Source: Steroidobacteraceae bacterium (lineage in GTDB: Bacteria > Pseudomonadota > Gammaproteobacteria > Steroidobacterales > Steroidobacteraceae). Taken from it: a stretch of 64,000 nucleotides of DNA. The translations under genes and the position numbers were made by a program. The stretch is from contig JANWJS010000037.1 of the NCBI GenBank assembly GCA_025451845.1, positions 248,001-312,000 of the forward strand, read 5' to 3'. Under the pieces are notes generated by a model. It searched no databases and was not told the DNA's origin. It was given only the letters and a program-made list of their open reading frames with translations. Position 1 is the first letter of the stretch. Every line of letters begins with the position of its first letter. Shown in pieces: positions 21,081 through 29,179 of this stretch.

Positions 21081-21217
21081 CTCCGCCACCTGCGGCGGCG
21101 GGGCACATCCCTGTGCCTGGAAGGCGTGCGTTACGTCAAATTTTTTGGCACAAGCCATTGATTTTGGCGACATAAGCGGGCAAAAGAAGCGGGCTCGACT
21201 CACCGCGGAGGCGTTCC

Positions 21218-22336
21218 TTGGCGCGCATAGACGCGTTTCTCAAGCTGGGAGCACAGCAGGGTTGCTCGGACGTGCATCTTGCCGTCGGAGTACCACCGAT
21301 GCTACGCATGCAGGGGGACCTGCTGCCGATCAAGTTCCGCGAGTTGCGCGCCGCGGAGCTCGAGGGCTACATCACTGAGATCCTGAGCCGCTCCCAGGCC
21401 GAGCACTTCGGCACGGGGCATGACCTCGACTTCTCGTATGTGTCGGGCGACGGCGGCCGGTTCCGCGTTAACGTCTTTCGCAAGGACACCGGCATCGGCG
21501 CGACTTTCCGCGCCATTCCCTCACAGGTGCCCCAGCTCGAGAAGATGGGACTGCCCGCGATCATCACGAAGCTCTGTGACTTCCACCAGGGGATGATCCT
21601 GGTCACGGGCTCGACCGGCACCGGCAAGTCCACCACCCTGGCGGCGATGATCAATCACCTGAACGAGTCGCGTAAGCTCAACATCATCAGCCTCGAGGAT
21701 CCGATCGAGTTCGTTCACCGCAGCAAGCACAGCCAAGTGATCCAGCGGGAGCTCGGAACGCACATCCCGAGCTTTGCGGAGGGCGTTCGCGCCGCCATGC
21801 GCGAGGACCCGGACGTCATTCTCGTCGGCGAGCTGCGCGATGCCGAGACCATCTCGATGGCGATGACGGCAGCGGAGACCGGACACCTCGTCCTTGGGAC
21901 GCTGCACACCACCAGCGCCGTCAAGACCATCGACCGCATCATCGATGCACTGCCCATCGAGGAGCGCGAGCAGACCAAGAGCTTCCTTGCGCAGAGCTTG
22001 CTGGCCGTGGTCACGCAAGTGCTGGTGAAGACGCCCGATGCGCGCGGCCGGAAGGCCATCTGCGAGGTCCTGATGATGACCAGGGCCATCGCCAAGCTCA
22101 TTCAGACCGAGCAGACACATCAGATTCCCAGCCAGCTGCAGATGGGACGCGACCTCGGCATGCAGCTGTTCGACCAGGCGCTGCTTGCGGCCATCAGCGC
22201 GCGCGAGATCGACCCGGACGACGCCTATTCCTACGCGAGTGACAAGCGTCCGTTCCAGAAGTACGTCACCGACACCACGATGCTGCCCAAGCTCGCCGAT
22301 TCGCCCCCCGCAGCCTCACCGGCTTCGGTCGCCTGA
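21218..22336 (+). CDS. PilT-family type IV pilus retraction ATPase (first copy)
   Basis: This is a 372-residue secretion-type ATPase. PilT hexamers power pilus retraction and twitching. An N-terminal PAS-like domain (GCSDVHLAVGVPP) precedes Walker A GSTGTGKST (~131-139), the Asp box (LEDPIEFVHR), Walker B (DVILVGELRDAET, ~200) and the His box (TAAETGHLVLGTLHTTSA). The AIRNLIR-like end of P. aeruginosa PilT is replaced by a longer tail with DKRPFQKYVTDTT. The start is a TTG at 21218 with GGAGG 7 bases upstream; no ATG fits. It lies between the HEAT-repeat kinase and a second PilT-family gene 17 bases downstream. Confidence 0.93.
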   Translation: MARIDAFLKLGAQQGCSDVHLAVGVPPMLRMQGDLLPIKFRELRAAELEGYITEILSRSQAEHFGTGHDLDFSYVSGDGGRFRVNVFRKDTGIGATFRAIPSQVPQLEKMGLPAIITKLCDFHQGMILVTGSTGTGKSTTLAAMINHLNESRKLNIISLEDPIEFVHRSKHSQVIQRELGTHIPSFAEGVRAAMREDPDVILVGELRDAETISMAMTAAETGHLVLGTLHTTSAVKTIDRIIDALPIEEREQTKSFLAQSLLAVVTQVLVKTPDARGRKAICEVLMMTRAIAKLIQTEQTHQIPSQLQMGRDLGMQLFDQALLAAISAREIDPDDAYSYASDKRPFQKYVTDTTMLPKLADSPPAASPASVA

Positions 22337-22353
22337 TAAGCGAGGCGGCGGGC

Positions 22354-23415
22354 ATGGCCACGATCGACGCGTTCCTGCTCGAAGTGCTCGAAAAGCGCGG
22401 CTCGGACCTGCACTTCATCGCCGGCGACCCGCCACGGATTCGCCAGTACGGCGATCTCACGGCGCTAAAACCCGAGAACCTGGCTCAGGACTATGTCAAG
22501 GACGCACTGTACGAGATCATGCCGAAGACCGCCCTCGAGCGCTTCGAGTCGAAGGACGGCGCGGACTTCGCGTATACCATTCCGGAGCGCGGCCGCTTTC
22601 GGGTCAACGTCATGCGCCAGCTGAACGGCATGGGCGCCGTATTCCGCGCCATCCCCTCCAAGGCGCTGACCATGGATGAGTTGAAGCTCCCGGAGGCGGT
22701 GCGCCAGCTCGGTCGTGCCAACAACGGGCTGATTCTCGTCACCGGCAAGACGGGCTCCGGTAAGTCGACCACGCTCGCCGCGATGATCGACGACATCAAC
22801 TCACGGGTGAAGGGACACATCCTCACGATCGAAGATCCGATTGAGTTCGTGCACCAGAGAAAGAGCTGCCTCATCAGCCAGCGCGAGATCGGCGTCCACA
22901 GCTCGGGTTTCGCGGCGGCGCTGCACTCGGCGCTGCGCGAGGATCCGGATGTCATCCTGGTGGGCGAGCTGCGCGACCTGGAGACGATGAGCATCGCGGT
23001 CACCGCCGCGGAGATGGGCATTCTCGTCATGGGCACGCTGCATACGAACGGCGCTGCACCGACTGTGGATCGCATGGTCAATGTCTTCCCATCCGACAAG
23101 CAGTCGCATGTTCGGACGATGCTTTCGACGTCCTTGCGCGGCGTGGTCTCACAGCAGCTGCTGCAGCGAGCCGACAAGCAGGGCCGCGTGGCGGCGCTGG
23201 AGATCCTGATCAACACGCCCGCAGCCGCGAACCTGATCCGTCAGGGCAAGCTCGACCAGCTCGAGAACACCATGCAGTCCGGCGGCGCGTTCGGCATGCG
23301 CACCATGGACACCGCCATCCAACAGCTCCTCGACCAGCGGCAGATCAGCGGCAAGGAGGCCTACAAGAAAGCCATCAACAAGGCGAAGTTCGAGCTGGTG
23401 AAGGAAGCTGGCTGA
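22354..23415 (+). CDS. PilT/PilU-family type IV pilus ATPase (second copy)
   Basis: This 353-residue paralogue of the preceding gene has the same domain order. Walker A is GKTGSGKST (~131), the Asp box IEDPIEFVHQ, Walker B DVILVGELRDLET and the His box TAAEMGILVMGTLHTNGA. It keeps the REDPD and GELRD signatures of PilT, whereas P. aeruginosa PilU has RQAPD and GEVRS, so I do not name it pilU although position suggests that role. The His-box histidine of GHL is isoleucine here (MGIL). A Cys-rich KSCLISQRE segment resembles PilT. It ends 61 bases before metG. Confidence 0.88.
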   Translation: MATIDAFLLEVLEKRGSDLHFIAGDPPRIRQYGDLTALKPENLAQDYVKDALYEIMPKTALERFESKDGADFAYTIPERGRFRVNVMRQLNGMGAVFRAIPSKALTMDELKLPEAVRQLGRANNGLILVTGKTGSGKSTTLAAMIDDINSRVKGHILTIEDPIEFVHQRKSCLISQREIGVHSSGFAAALHSALREDPDVILVGELRDLETMSIAVTAAEMGILVMGTLHTNGAAPTVDRMVNVFPSDKQSHVRTMLSTSLRGVVSQQLLQRADKQGRVAALEILINTPAAANLIRQGKLDQLENTMQSGGAFGMRTMDTAIQQLLDQRQISGKEAYKKAINKAKFELVKEAG

Positions 23416-23476
23416 GGGTGGCAGCGCCCCCGCGGCCAGGCTGCCGCCGCTCCCCGCGGTCCTGTAAACTGCGGGA

Positions 23477-25630
23477 ATGACTGAGAAATTCTTCGTCACG
23501 ACCGCCCTGCCTTACGCCAATGGCCCGTTTCATATCGGGCACATCATGGAGTACATCCAGGCGGACATCTGGGTGCGCTTCCAGCGCATGCACGGCCATC
23601 AGGTGCATTTCGTCGGCGCCGATGATGCCCATGGCGCGCCCATCATGCTCAAGGCGCAAGCCGAAGGGATCAGCCCGCAGGAGCTCGTCGCGCGGATCGC
23701 GGCGGGGCGGCCCAGGTATCTGCAGGGATTCCACATCAGCTTCGACCACTGGCACTCGACGGACTCGCCCGAGAACGTCGCCCTCTCGCAGGACATCTAC
23801 CGTCGGCTGAAGGCCGCGGACCTGATCTACTCGAAGCCCGTCGAGCAGTTCTACGATCCGGTCAAGGGCATGTTCCTCGCCGACCGGTACATCAAGGGCG
23901 AGTGCCCCAACTGCCACTCCAAGGACCAGTACGGAGACGCCTGCGAGGTCTGCAGCACCGTATACGCGCCCACGGATCTCATCCAGCCTTACTCGGTGCT
24001 CACCGGCGCCAGACCCGTTCTCAAGACGTCCGATCACCTCTTCTTCAGGCTCTCGGACCCGCGCTGTGTCGATTTCCTGAATGGCTGGACCACGACGCCG
24101 GAACGGCTGCAGCCGCAGGTCGTCAACAAAGCGCGGGAATGGCTCTCGGGCCAGGGCGAGCAGGCGCTCGGGGACTGGGACATCTCGCGAGATGCGCCGT
24201 ACTTCGGGATTCCGATTCCCGATGCGCCGGGCAAGTACTTCTATGTGTGGCTCGACGCGCCGATCGGTTATCTGGCATCGCTGCAGAGCTACTTCGAGAG
24301 CGGCAAGGCTAGAGCTAACGGCGAGCCGCGCAGCTTCCAGGAATTTCTGTCCGCACCGGAGACGAAACAGATCCACTTCATCGGCAAGGACATCATTTAC
24401 TTCCACACGCTCTTCTGGCCGGCGATGCTGAAGTTCGCAGGACCGCCCTACAAGGTCCCCGACAACGTCTACGTACATGGCTTCATCACTGTTTCCGGCG
24501 AGAAGATGTCGAAATCTCGCGGCACGGGCATCAGCCCGCTGCGCTACCTCGACATCGGGATGAATCCCGAGTGGCTGCGCTACTACATCGCCGCCAAACT
24601 GAACGCGAACGTCGAGGACCTCGACTTCAACCCCGATGACTTCGTCGCCCGGGTCAACAGCGACCTCGTCGGCAAGTACGTCAACATCGCCAGCCGCGCG
24701 GCCAACTTCATCGGTCGCTACTTCGGGGGCGCCCTGGCGTACAACGGGGGGATGGAAACGCTGCAGCGGCAGGCGCAGGACATTGCGCAACAGGTTCGCG
24801 ACAGCTATGAGGGCCGCGAGCTCGGCCGCGCGATGCGGGAGATCATGGCGCATGCCGATCGCATCAATCAGGAGTTCGACGCGCGTCAGCCCTGGGTTCT
24901 GGCGAAAGATCCCGCCAGGCGCGCCGAGCTGCAGGACATCTGCTCGCGAACGCTCTACGGCTTCAAGCTCCTCAGCGTGCTGCTCGCGCCCGTCCTTCCC
25001 GAGGTGGGCACCCGCGTGGCCCGGGAGCTGTTCGGCCTCGACCGGCCCTTCCGTTGGTCCGATGCGCTGGAGCCGCCACAGCGTATTGCTGCCTATCAAC
25101 ATCTGATGACCCGTGTCGATCCAAAGCTGCTCGACACGCTGTTCGACACTGACGCTCCAGCGGCAGGCTCAAAGGCGGCGGGCACTGCGGCCGCGGCCCC
25201 CGCAGCGGGCCCCGCATCCACCGGCGCAAAGCCGACGGCCGCCAAAGCCAGCGCGGCGGGCGTCCCGGCCGTACCTGCCACGGCCGAGGCTGGATCCGCC
25301 GCGGCAACGGTCTCCATAGACGAATTCAAGCGACTCGACCTGCGCGTGGCGCGCATCGCCGCGGCGGAGCACGTGACGGGGGCCGACAAGCTGCTGAAGC
25401 TCACACTCGACCTCGGTACCGAGACGAGAACGGTGTTCGCCGGCATCAAGTCGGCCTACGAGCCGGCAACGCTCGTCGGTCGACTCACCATCATGGTGGC
25501 GAATCTCGCTCCCCGGAAGATGAAGTTCGGCGTCTCCGAAGGCATGGTGCTGGCTGCGAGCAACGCGTCCGGCGGACCCTACCTGCTGTCGCCCGACAGC
25601 GGGGCGACGCCGGGCATGCGGGTGAGTTGA
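23477..25630 (+). CDS. metG: Methionyl-tRNA synthetase with C-terminal tRNA-binding domain
   Basis: This is a 717-residue class Ia synthetase. Visible features are the HIGH signature (FHIGHIM, ~20), a zinc-binding knuckle with CPNC and CEVC (~143-162), the KMSKS loop (EKMSKSRGT, ~343), an anticodon-binding helical domain, an Ala/Pro-rich linker (~555-612) and an EMAP-II-like tRNA-binding domain (DLRVARI to the end). It is the first gene of metG-rnfB-nth-DUF1841. The ATG is only 7 bases after a TAAACT that could be a -10 box, so a leaderless or very short leader is possible. Confidence 0.97.
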   Translation: MTEKFFVTTALPYANGPFHIGHIMEYIQADIWVRFQRMHGHQVHFVGADDAHGAPIMLKAQAEGISPQELVARIAAGRPRYLQGFHISFDHWHSTDSPENVALSQDIYRRLKAADLIYSKPVEQFYDPVKGMFLADRYIKGECPNCHSKDQYGDACEVCSTVYAPTDLIQPYSVLTGARPVLKTSDHLFFRLSDPRCVDFLNGWTTTPERLQPQVVNKAREWLSGQGEQALGDWDISRDAPYFGIPIPDAPGKYFYVWLDAPIGYLASLQSYFESGKARANGEPRSFQEFLSAPETKQIHFIGKDIIYFHTLFWPAMLKFAGPPYKVPDNVYVHGFITVSGEKMSKSRGTGISPLRYLDIGMNPEWLRYYIAAKLNANVEDLDFNPDDFVARVNSDLVGKYVNIASRAANFIGRYFGGALAYNGGMETLQRQAQDIAQQVRDSYEGRELGRAMREIMAHADRINQEFDARQPWVLAKDPARRAELQDICSRTLYGFKLLSVLLAPVLPEVGTRVARELFGLDRPFRWSDALEPPQRIAAYQHLMTRVDPKLLDTLFDTDAPAAGSKAAGTAAAAPAAGPASTGAKPTAAKASAAGVPAVPATAEAGSAAATVSIDEFKRLDLRVARIAAAEHVTGADKLLKLTLDLGTETRTVFAGIKSAYEPATLVGRLTIMVANLAPRKMKFGVSEGMVLAASNASGGPYLLSPDSGATPGMRVS

Positions 25631-25637
25631 GCCTGAC

Positions 25638-26198
25638 ATGGCAAGCGCCGACGACATCGACGCGCTGCTGCCCCAGACTCAGTGCACGCGCTGTGGATAC
25701 CAGGGCTGCCGGCCCTACGCGGAAGCGATTGCGCGCGGCGAGGCCGAGATCAACCAATGCCCGCCCGGGGGTGCCGCCACGATCGCGCAGCTCGCCGCCC
25801 TGCTGCGGCGCGACGCGCTGCCCCTCAACCCGGCCAACGGCCTGGAAGGGCCGGCGCTCGTGGCGCTGATCGACGAGGTGGCCTGCATCGGCTGCGCCAA
25901 ATGCCTGCCCCCCTGCCCCGTCGATGCAATCATCGGCGCGCGCAAGCAAATGCACACCGTCGTCGCCGCGCTTTGCACCGGCTGCGAGCTCTGCATCGCC
26001 CCGTGTCCGGTGGATTGCATCTCCATGGTTCAACGCCCTTCCCTTCCCGCTGCGCCCGCGGCCCCCGACGCCCTGGATAACCGAGAACGCTTCCGCGCCC
26101 ACAACGAGCGCATCGCCCGCTGCGCCCGCGACCGCGACACGCTGCTCGCCTCGCGCAAGCAGCTGGCGAGCCCGGGCGCGCTGCCGCGAGAAATCTGA
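25638..26198 (+). CDS. RnfB/RsxB-like ferredoxin without membrane anchor
   Basis: This 186-residue iron-sulfur protein carries an N-terminal Fe-S motif of the RnfB type (C-T-R-C-G-Y-x-G-C and a later CPPGG, residues 16-46) and two [4Fe-4S] ferredoxin motifs ([12 protein letters not shown] near 81-92, [12 protein letters not shown] near 111-122). Rnf complexes pass electrons between NADH and ferredoxin, but the membrane helix that begins true RnfB is absent and no other rnf gene is nearby. A role in supplying electrons to the adjacent Fe-S enzyme Nth, or in Fe-S repair, is speculative. It starts 7 bases after metG. Confidence 0.85.
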   Translation: MASADDIDALLPQTQCTRCGYQGCRPYAEAIARGEAEINQCPPGGAATIAQLAALLRRDALPLNPANGLEGPALVALIDEVACIGCAKCLPPCPVDAIIGARKQMHTVVAALCTGCELCIAPCPVDCISMVQRPSLPAAPAAPDALDNRERFRAHNERIARCARDRDTLLASRKQLASPGALPREI

Positions 26199-26207
26199 GG
26201 TCACACC

Positions 26208-26957
26208 TTGCACCCCGCCACCCGCCGCGCCATCTTCCGCCGCCTCTCGACGGCCAACCCGGAGCCGAAAACCGAGCTCGAGCACTCCGGCCCCTTCGAG
26301 CTGCTGGTCGCCGTCATGCTCTCCGCGCATACCACGGACAAAAGCGTCAATGCGGCGACCCGCAAGCTCTTTCCGCTGGCCAACACGCCGGCGGCGATCC
26401 TGGCACTCGGTGAGGAAGGCGTGAAGCCGTACCTCAAGACGGTCGGCCTCTACAACTCCAAATCCAGGAACCTGATCGGCCTCTGCCGCATGCTGATCGA
26501 GCTTCACGGCGGCCAGGTTCCCGCTGACCGCGAGTCGCTCGAAGCGCTGCCCGGCGTCGGCCGCAAGACCGCCAACGTCGTTCGCAACATCATCTTCGGC
26601 GAGACCGAGATTGCCGTCGACACCCACATCTTCCGCGTCGCCAACCGCACGGGCCTGGCCTCCGGCAAGACTCCGCGCGCCGTCGAAGACGCCTTGACCG
26701 GGAACACCCCCGACGAATTCAAACTCAACGCCCATCACTGGCTGATCCTGCATGGCCGCTACGTCTGCACCGCCCTCAGACCCGCCTGCCCCAAGTGCAT
26801 CATCAGGGATCTCTGCGAATATCCCGACAAGACACAGCCGAAAGCCGCCGCAGAGGCGCGCCGCTTGCAGCGGGATTCTCCGGGAGGCTCAACCCGGAAA
26901 ATCCCTTTGCGAGCGGCGCTCCGTACGGGAAAACCCAAAAAAGCGGCAGAAGAGTAA
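26208..26957 (+). CDS. nth: Endonuclease III
   Basis: This is a bifunctional DNA glycosylase/AP lyase for oxidised pyrimidines. The 249-residue product has the helix-hairpin-helix LPGVGRKTANVV with the catalytic lysine, the catalytic Asp in VDTHIFRV, and a [4Fe-4S] motif with the exact C-x6-C-x2-C-x5-C spacing (from CTALRPAC). About 35 basic C-terminal residues extend past the E. coli length. The TTG start at 26208 is supported by TGAGGT upstream and by alignment of the N-terminus. It follows rnfB by 9 bases. Confidence 0.95.
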   Translation: MHPATRRAIFRRLSTANPEPKTELEHSGPFELLVAVMLSAHTTDKSVNAATRKLFPLANTPAAILALGEEGVKPYLKTVGLYNSKSRNLIGLCRMLIELHGGQVPADRESLEALPGVGRKTANVVRNIIFGETEIAVDTHIFRVANRTGLASGKTPRAVEDALTGNTPDEFKLNAHHWLILHGRYVCTALRPACPKCIIRDLCEYPDKTQPKAAAEARRLQRDSPGGSTRKIPLRAALRTGKPKKAAEE

Positions 26958-26960
26958 CCC

Positions 26961-27392
26961 GTGTCCCTCTTCACCGGCCAATCCCGCGAGCAACTGCGCC
27001 GCATGTACTCGGAGGCCTGGCGCAAATACAACGGCCGCCAACCCCTCGAGCCCCTGGAAGCCCAGGTCGCCGCCGTCATCGCCGAGCATCCCGAATACAT
27101 GCCCCTGCTGGAGTCAGGCCCCGAAGCGCTCAGCGCCGACTACACCCCGCAAGGCGGCCGCGAGAACCCTTTCCTCCACATGGGCCTGCACCTGGCCATC
27201 CGCGAGCAGGTCGCCACCGACCGTCCTGCGGGCATCGCGCAAATCCACCGCTCCCTCTCCAAGCGCTTCGGCGACCCGCACGCCGCCGAGCACGCGATGC
27301 TGGAGTCGCTCGCAGAGACCTTGTGGGATTCCCAGCGCTGCGCAAGAGCGCCCGACGAGCAACGTTATCTGGAGAGACTGCGCGCCCTATGA
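26961..27392 (+). CDS. DUF1841 family protein
   Basis: This is a 143-residue soluble protein of unknown function. It starts at a GTG (26961), 3 bases after nth, with FTGQSREQLRRMY at the N-terminus and NPFLHMGLHLAIREQ in the middle, both typical of DUF1841. The rnfB-nth-DUF1841 order recurs in Gammaproteobacteria. The last 6 bases overlap the convergent ABC transporter gene. Confidence 0.88.
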   Translation: MSLFTGQSREQLRRMYSEAWRKYNGRQPLEPLEAQVAAVIAEHPEYMPLLESGPEALSADYTPQGGRENPFLHMGLHLAIREQVATDRPAGIAQIHRSLSKRFGDPHAAEHAMLESLAETLWDSQRCARAPDEQRYLERLRAL

Positions 27393-28160
27393 GCCGGCGG
27401 AGGCGGCCGCCAGTGCCATCTCGAGCTCCTCACCGGGCGCCGCCCTGAGCGCCGCCAATTCCGCTCTGTTCCACTCGCGCGCGATGCGCCCGTTGAGGAG
27501 GAGCGCCGCTCGATCGGAGTAGCGCTCCACGATGTCCAGGGAATGCGTCGCCAGCAACACGCCACGGCGCCCTGCCGAGACTTGCGACCGCAAATGCCGC
27601 TTCAGGACCAGGGCGCTGCCGGGGTCGAGCCCGTTGAACGCCTCGTCCAGCACCACGAGCGCGGGCTCGCCGAGCAGCGCCAGGAGAACCGCGAGCTTCT
27701 GCTTCGTGCCGAGCGAATACGAGCCCACGAAACGATCGAGCATGGGCGCGAACGCAAACTCCTCCGCGAGTGCGAGTACCTCGTCATTGATCGCCGCGAG
27801 CCCCTTGGCGGCGGCATAGATCTCCAGACACTGCCGGCCGGTCAGCAGATCCGGCAGGCTTTCCGGCGCGCAGCCGAAGCCGAGTGCGCCCTTCGCCGCC
27901 ATCGCGTCCTCACGCAGCGAGTGCCCGCAGATCACAATAGTGCCCGCGCAGGGGGCCAGCATCCCTGCTATGCAATGCAGCAGCGTCGTCTTGCCGCTGG
28001 CGTTCGGTCCCAGAAGCGCCAGCCATTCCCCGCGATCGACCGCCAGATCGACGCCGCTGAGAACGAGCCCCTTGTCATAACCGGCGTGCAGGCCCCGCAC
28101 GACGAGAACCCGAGACTTCGCATCCATCGATGTCGGGCCCTCACGCAACGGCTCGTCCAT
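27387..28160 (-). CDS. ABC transporter ATP-binding protein
   Basis: This is a 257-residue ATPase subunit. The Walker A is GPNASGKTT (~51-59), the Walker B VVLDEAFNGLDP and the switch histidine lies in LLATHS. The signature reads YSLGTKQKLAV instead of the common LSGGQ, as seen in ABC-2 type export systems. It is 3 bases downstream of a membrane partner gene and the pair lies directly behind lpd. The substrate cannot be inferred. An internal ATG at 28127 is an alternative start. Confidence 0.88.
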   Translation of the reverse strand: MDEPLREGPTSMDAKSRVLVVRGLHAGYDKGLVLSGVDLAVDRGEWLALLGPNASGKTTLLHCIAGMLAPCAGTIVICGHSLREDAMAAKGALGFGCAPESLPDLLTGRQCLEIYAAAKGLAAINDEVLALAEEFAFAPMLDRFVGSYSLGTKQKLAVLLALLGEPALVVLDEAFNGLDPGSALVLKRHLRSQVSAGRRGVLLATHSLDIVERYSDRAALLLNGRIAREWNRAELAALRAAPGEELEMALAAASAGS

Positions 28161-28163
28161 CGA

Positions 28164-29174
28164 TCAGACTCCTCGGCCCGAGACGCCGAGACCCGCGCGC
28201 CGACACGCGAGGAAGGCGGCCACGATGGCCATGGCCAGCGACGCGGCAAGATAGAGCGCGGCGAGCGGCACGCCAACCGCAAGCGCCTGTGGCAGATCTA
28301 TCGCGCCTGCCAGGAAGGTCAACACCGCCAACGCCACGGCCTGCGTCACCGCCACGCGCCAGATGAGAGCGCCGGTGAATCGCCACTTGCCGACAGTCGT
28401 GGGCGCAAGCCAACGAGCTGCCTCGGACGCGACCCTGACGGCAGCCGCGGACAGGGAGATCACGCTGAAGAGCGTAAGGCAAACACCCGCGACGGCAAGA
28501 GCCACCTGACCCGGACCTCCACGGGGTCCGGCGGGGATGGCCATCATGGCGAGAAGCAGCACCGGCGCCGTTCTTTTTGGCCGGCTGAAAATCCGCGCCT
28601 GAGCTGCCGGCCAGGACCCGAGCGGCGCGAGCGAGGGGGCGCTCGCCCAGCGGGCGCGCGTGCGGCGCACGATGGCGTAATGAAAGCCCGGCGCTGCGAT
28701 ACCCGCGTGCCGCAATGGCCAGCCCGCGAGCGAACCTACGATTGCGCCCGCCGCCGCGGCGAACGCAAAGCGGAAGAAGGCGCTCCTGTCGAGCGCGCCG
28801 GCGAGCCACACGAGCGCGGCAAACGCCAGGATCGCAGTGAGCCGCCCGGCGGTGCCCGAGACGACCTGCATGCGAACCGGGCTCGGCGCAGGGAGAGATG
28901 CCAGCCACGATGTTGCCGCGTGGCTCGCAGCACGTTGTCTGCGCCGGGCGGCGGAGAGCGCGAAGCCACAAGTCGCGACAGCGAAGGTGACGGCCCAATT
29001 CTGACCGAGCCATCCCAGGACCGGGCCCGTCGGCGGCAGCATGACGGCAGCTGAGCAACCGGCAGCGACTAGCGCTGCAGACAGCAGGACCCACCCTCGT
29101 CTGTGCCGACAGATATTTCGCCACAGGAGCAGCCTGCTGGCTACAGAGGGTCGCGCCGCCATCCAGCGCGGCAT
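28164..29174 (-). CDS. ABC transporter membrane subunit, unrecognised family
   Basis: This 336-residue protein has roughly six to eight hydrophobic segments (for example VLLSAALVAAG at ~30, LTAILAFAALVWLAG at ~112, LALYLAAS-like near 315) and no recognisable soluble domain. It is only 3 bases upstream of an ABC ATPase gene and so is probably its permease. It begins 5 bases after the lpd stop on the same strand, suggesting read-through from the pyruvate dehydrogenase operon. No family motif is recognised. Confidence 0.72.
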   Translation of the reverse strand: MPRWMAARPSVASRLLLWRNICRHRRGWVLLSAALVAAGCSAAVMLPPTGPVLGWLGQNWAVTFAVATCGFALSAARRRQRAASHAATSWLASLPAPSPVRMQVVSGTAGRLTAILAFAALVWLAGALDRSAFFRFAFAAAAGAIVGSLAGWPLRHAGIAAPGFHYAIVRRTRARWASAPSLAPLGSWPAAQARIFSRPKRTAPVLLLAMMAIPAGPRGGPGQVALAVAGVCLTLFSVISLSAAAVRVASEAARWLAPTTVGKWRFTGALIWRVAVTQAVALAVLTFLAGAIDLPQALAVGVPLAALYLAASLAMAIVAAFLACRRAGLGVSGRGV

Positions 29175-29179
29175 GCCGC

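Noticed and set aside
18716-21106. Minus-strand frames of 393 and 389 residues opposite the HEAT-repeat kinase
   Set aside because: Repeat-like Leu/Asp/Val-rich content mirrors the HEAT repeats in antisense; no start context or motif.
21145-21165. TTGGCAC upstream of the first PilT gene as a sigma-54 site
   Set aside because: The GC element at the required 10-base distance is absent, so the -24/-12 pattern fails.
22354-23415. Naming the second ATPase pilU
   Set aside because: It keeps PilT-type REDPD and GELRD motifs and lacks the PilU-type substitutions and C-terminal tail.
27543-29054. 503-residue plus-strand frame opposite the ABC transporter genes
   Set aside because: Extremely Arg/Glu/His-rich composition and no domain; the ABC genes on the other strand have clear motifs.
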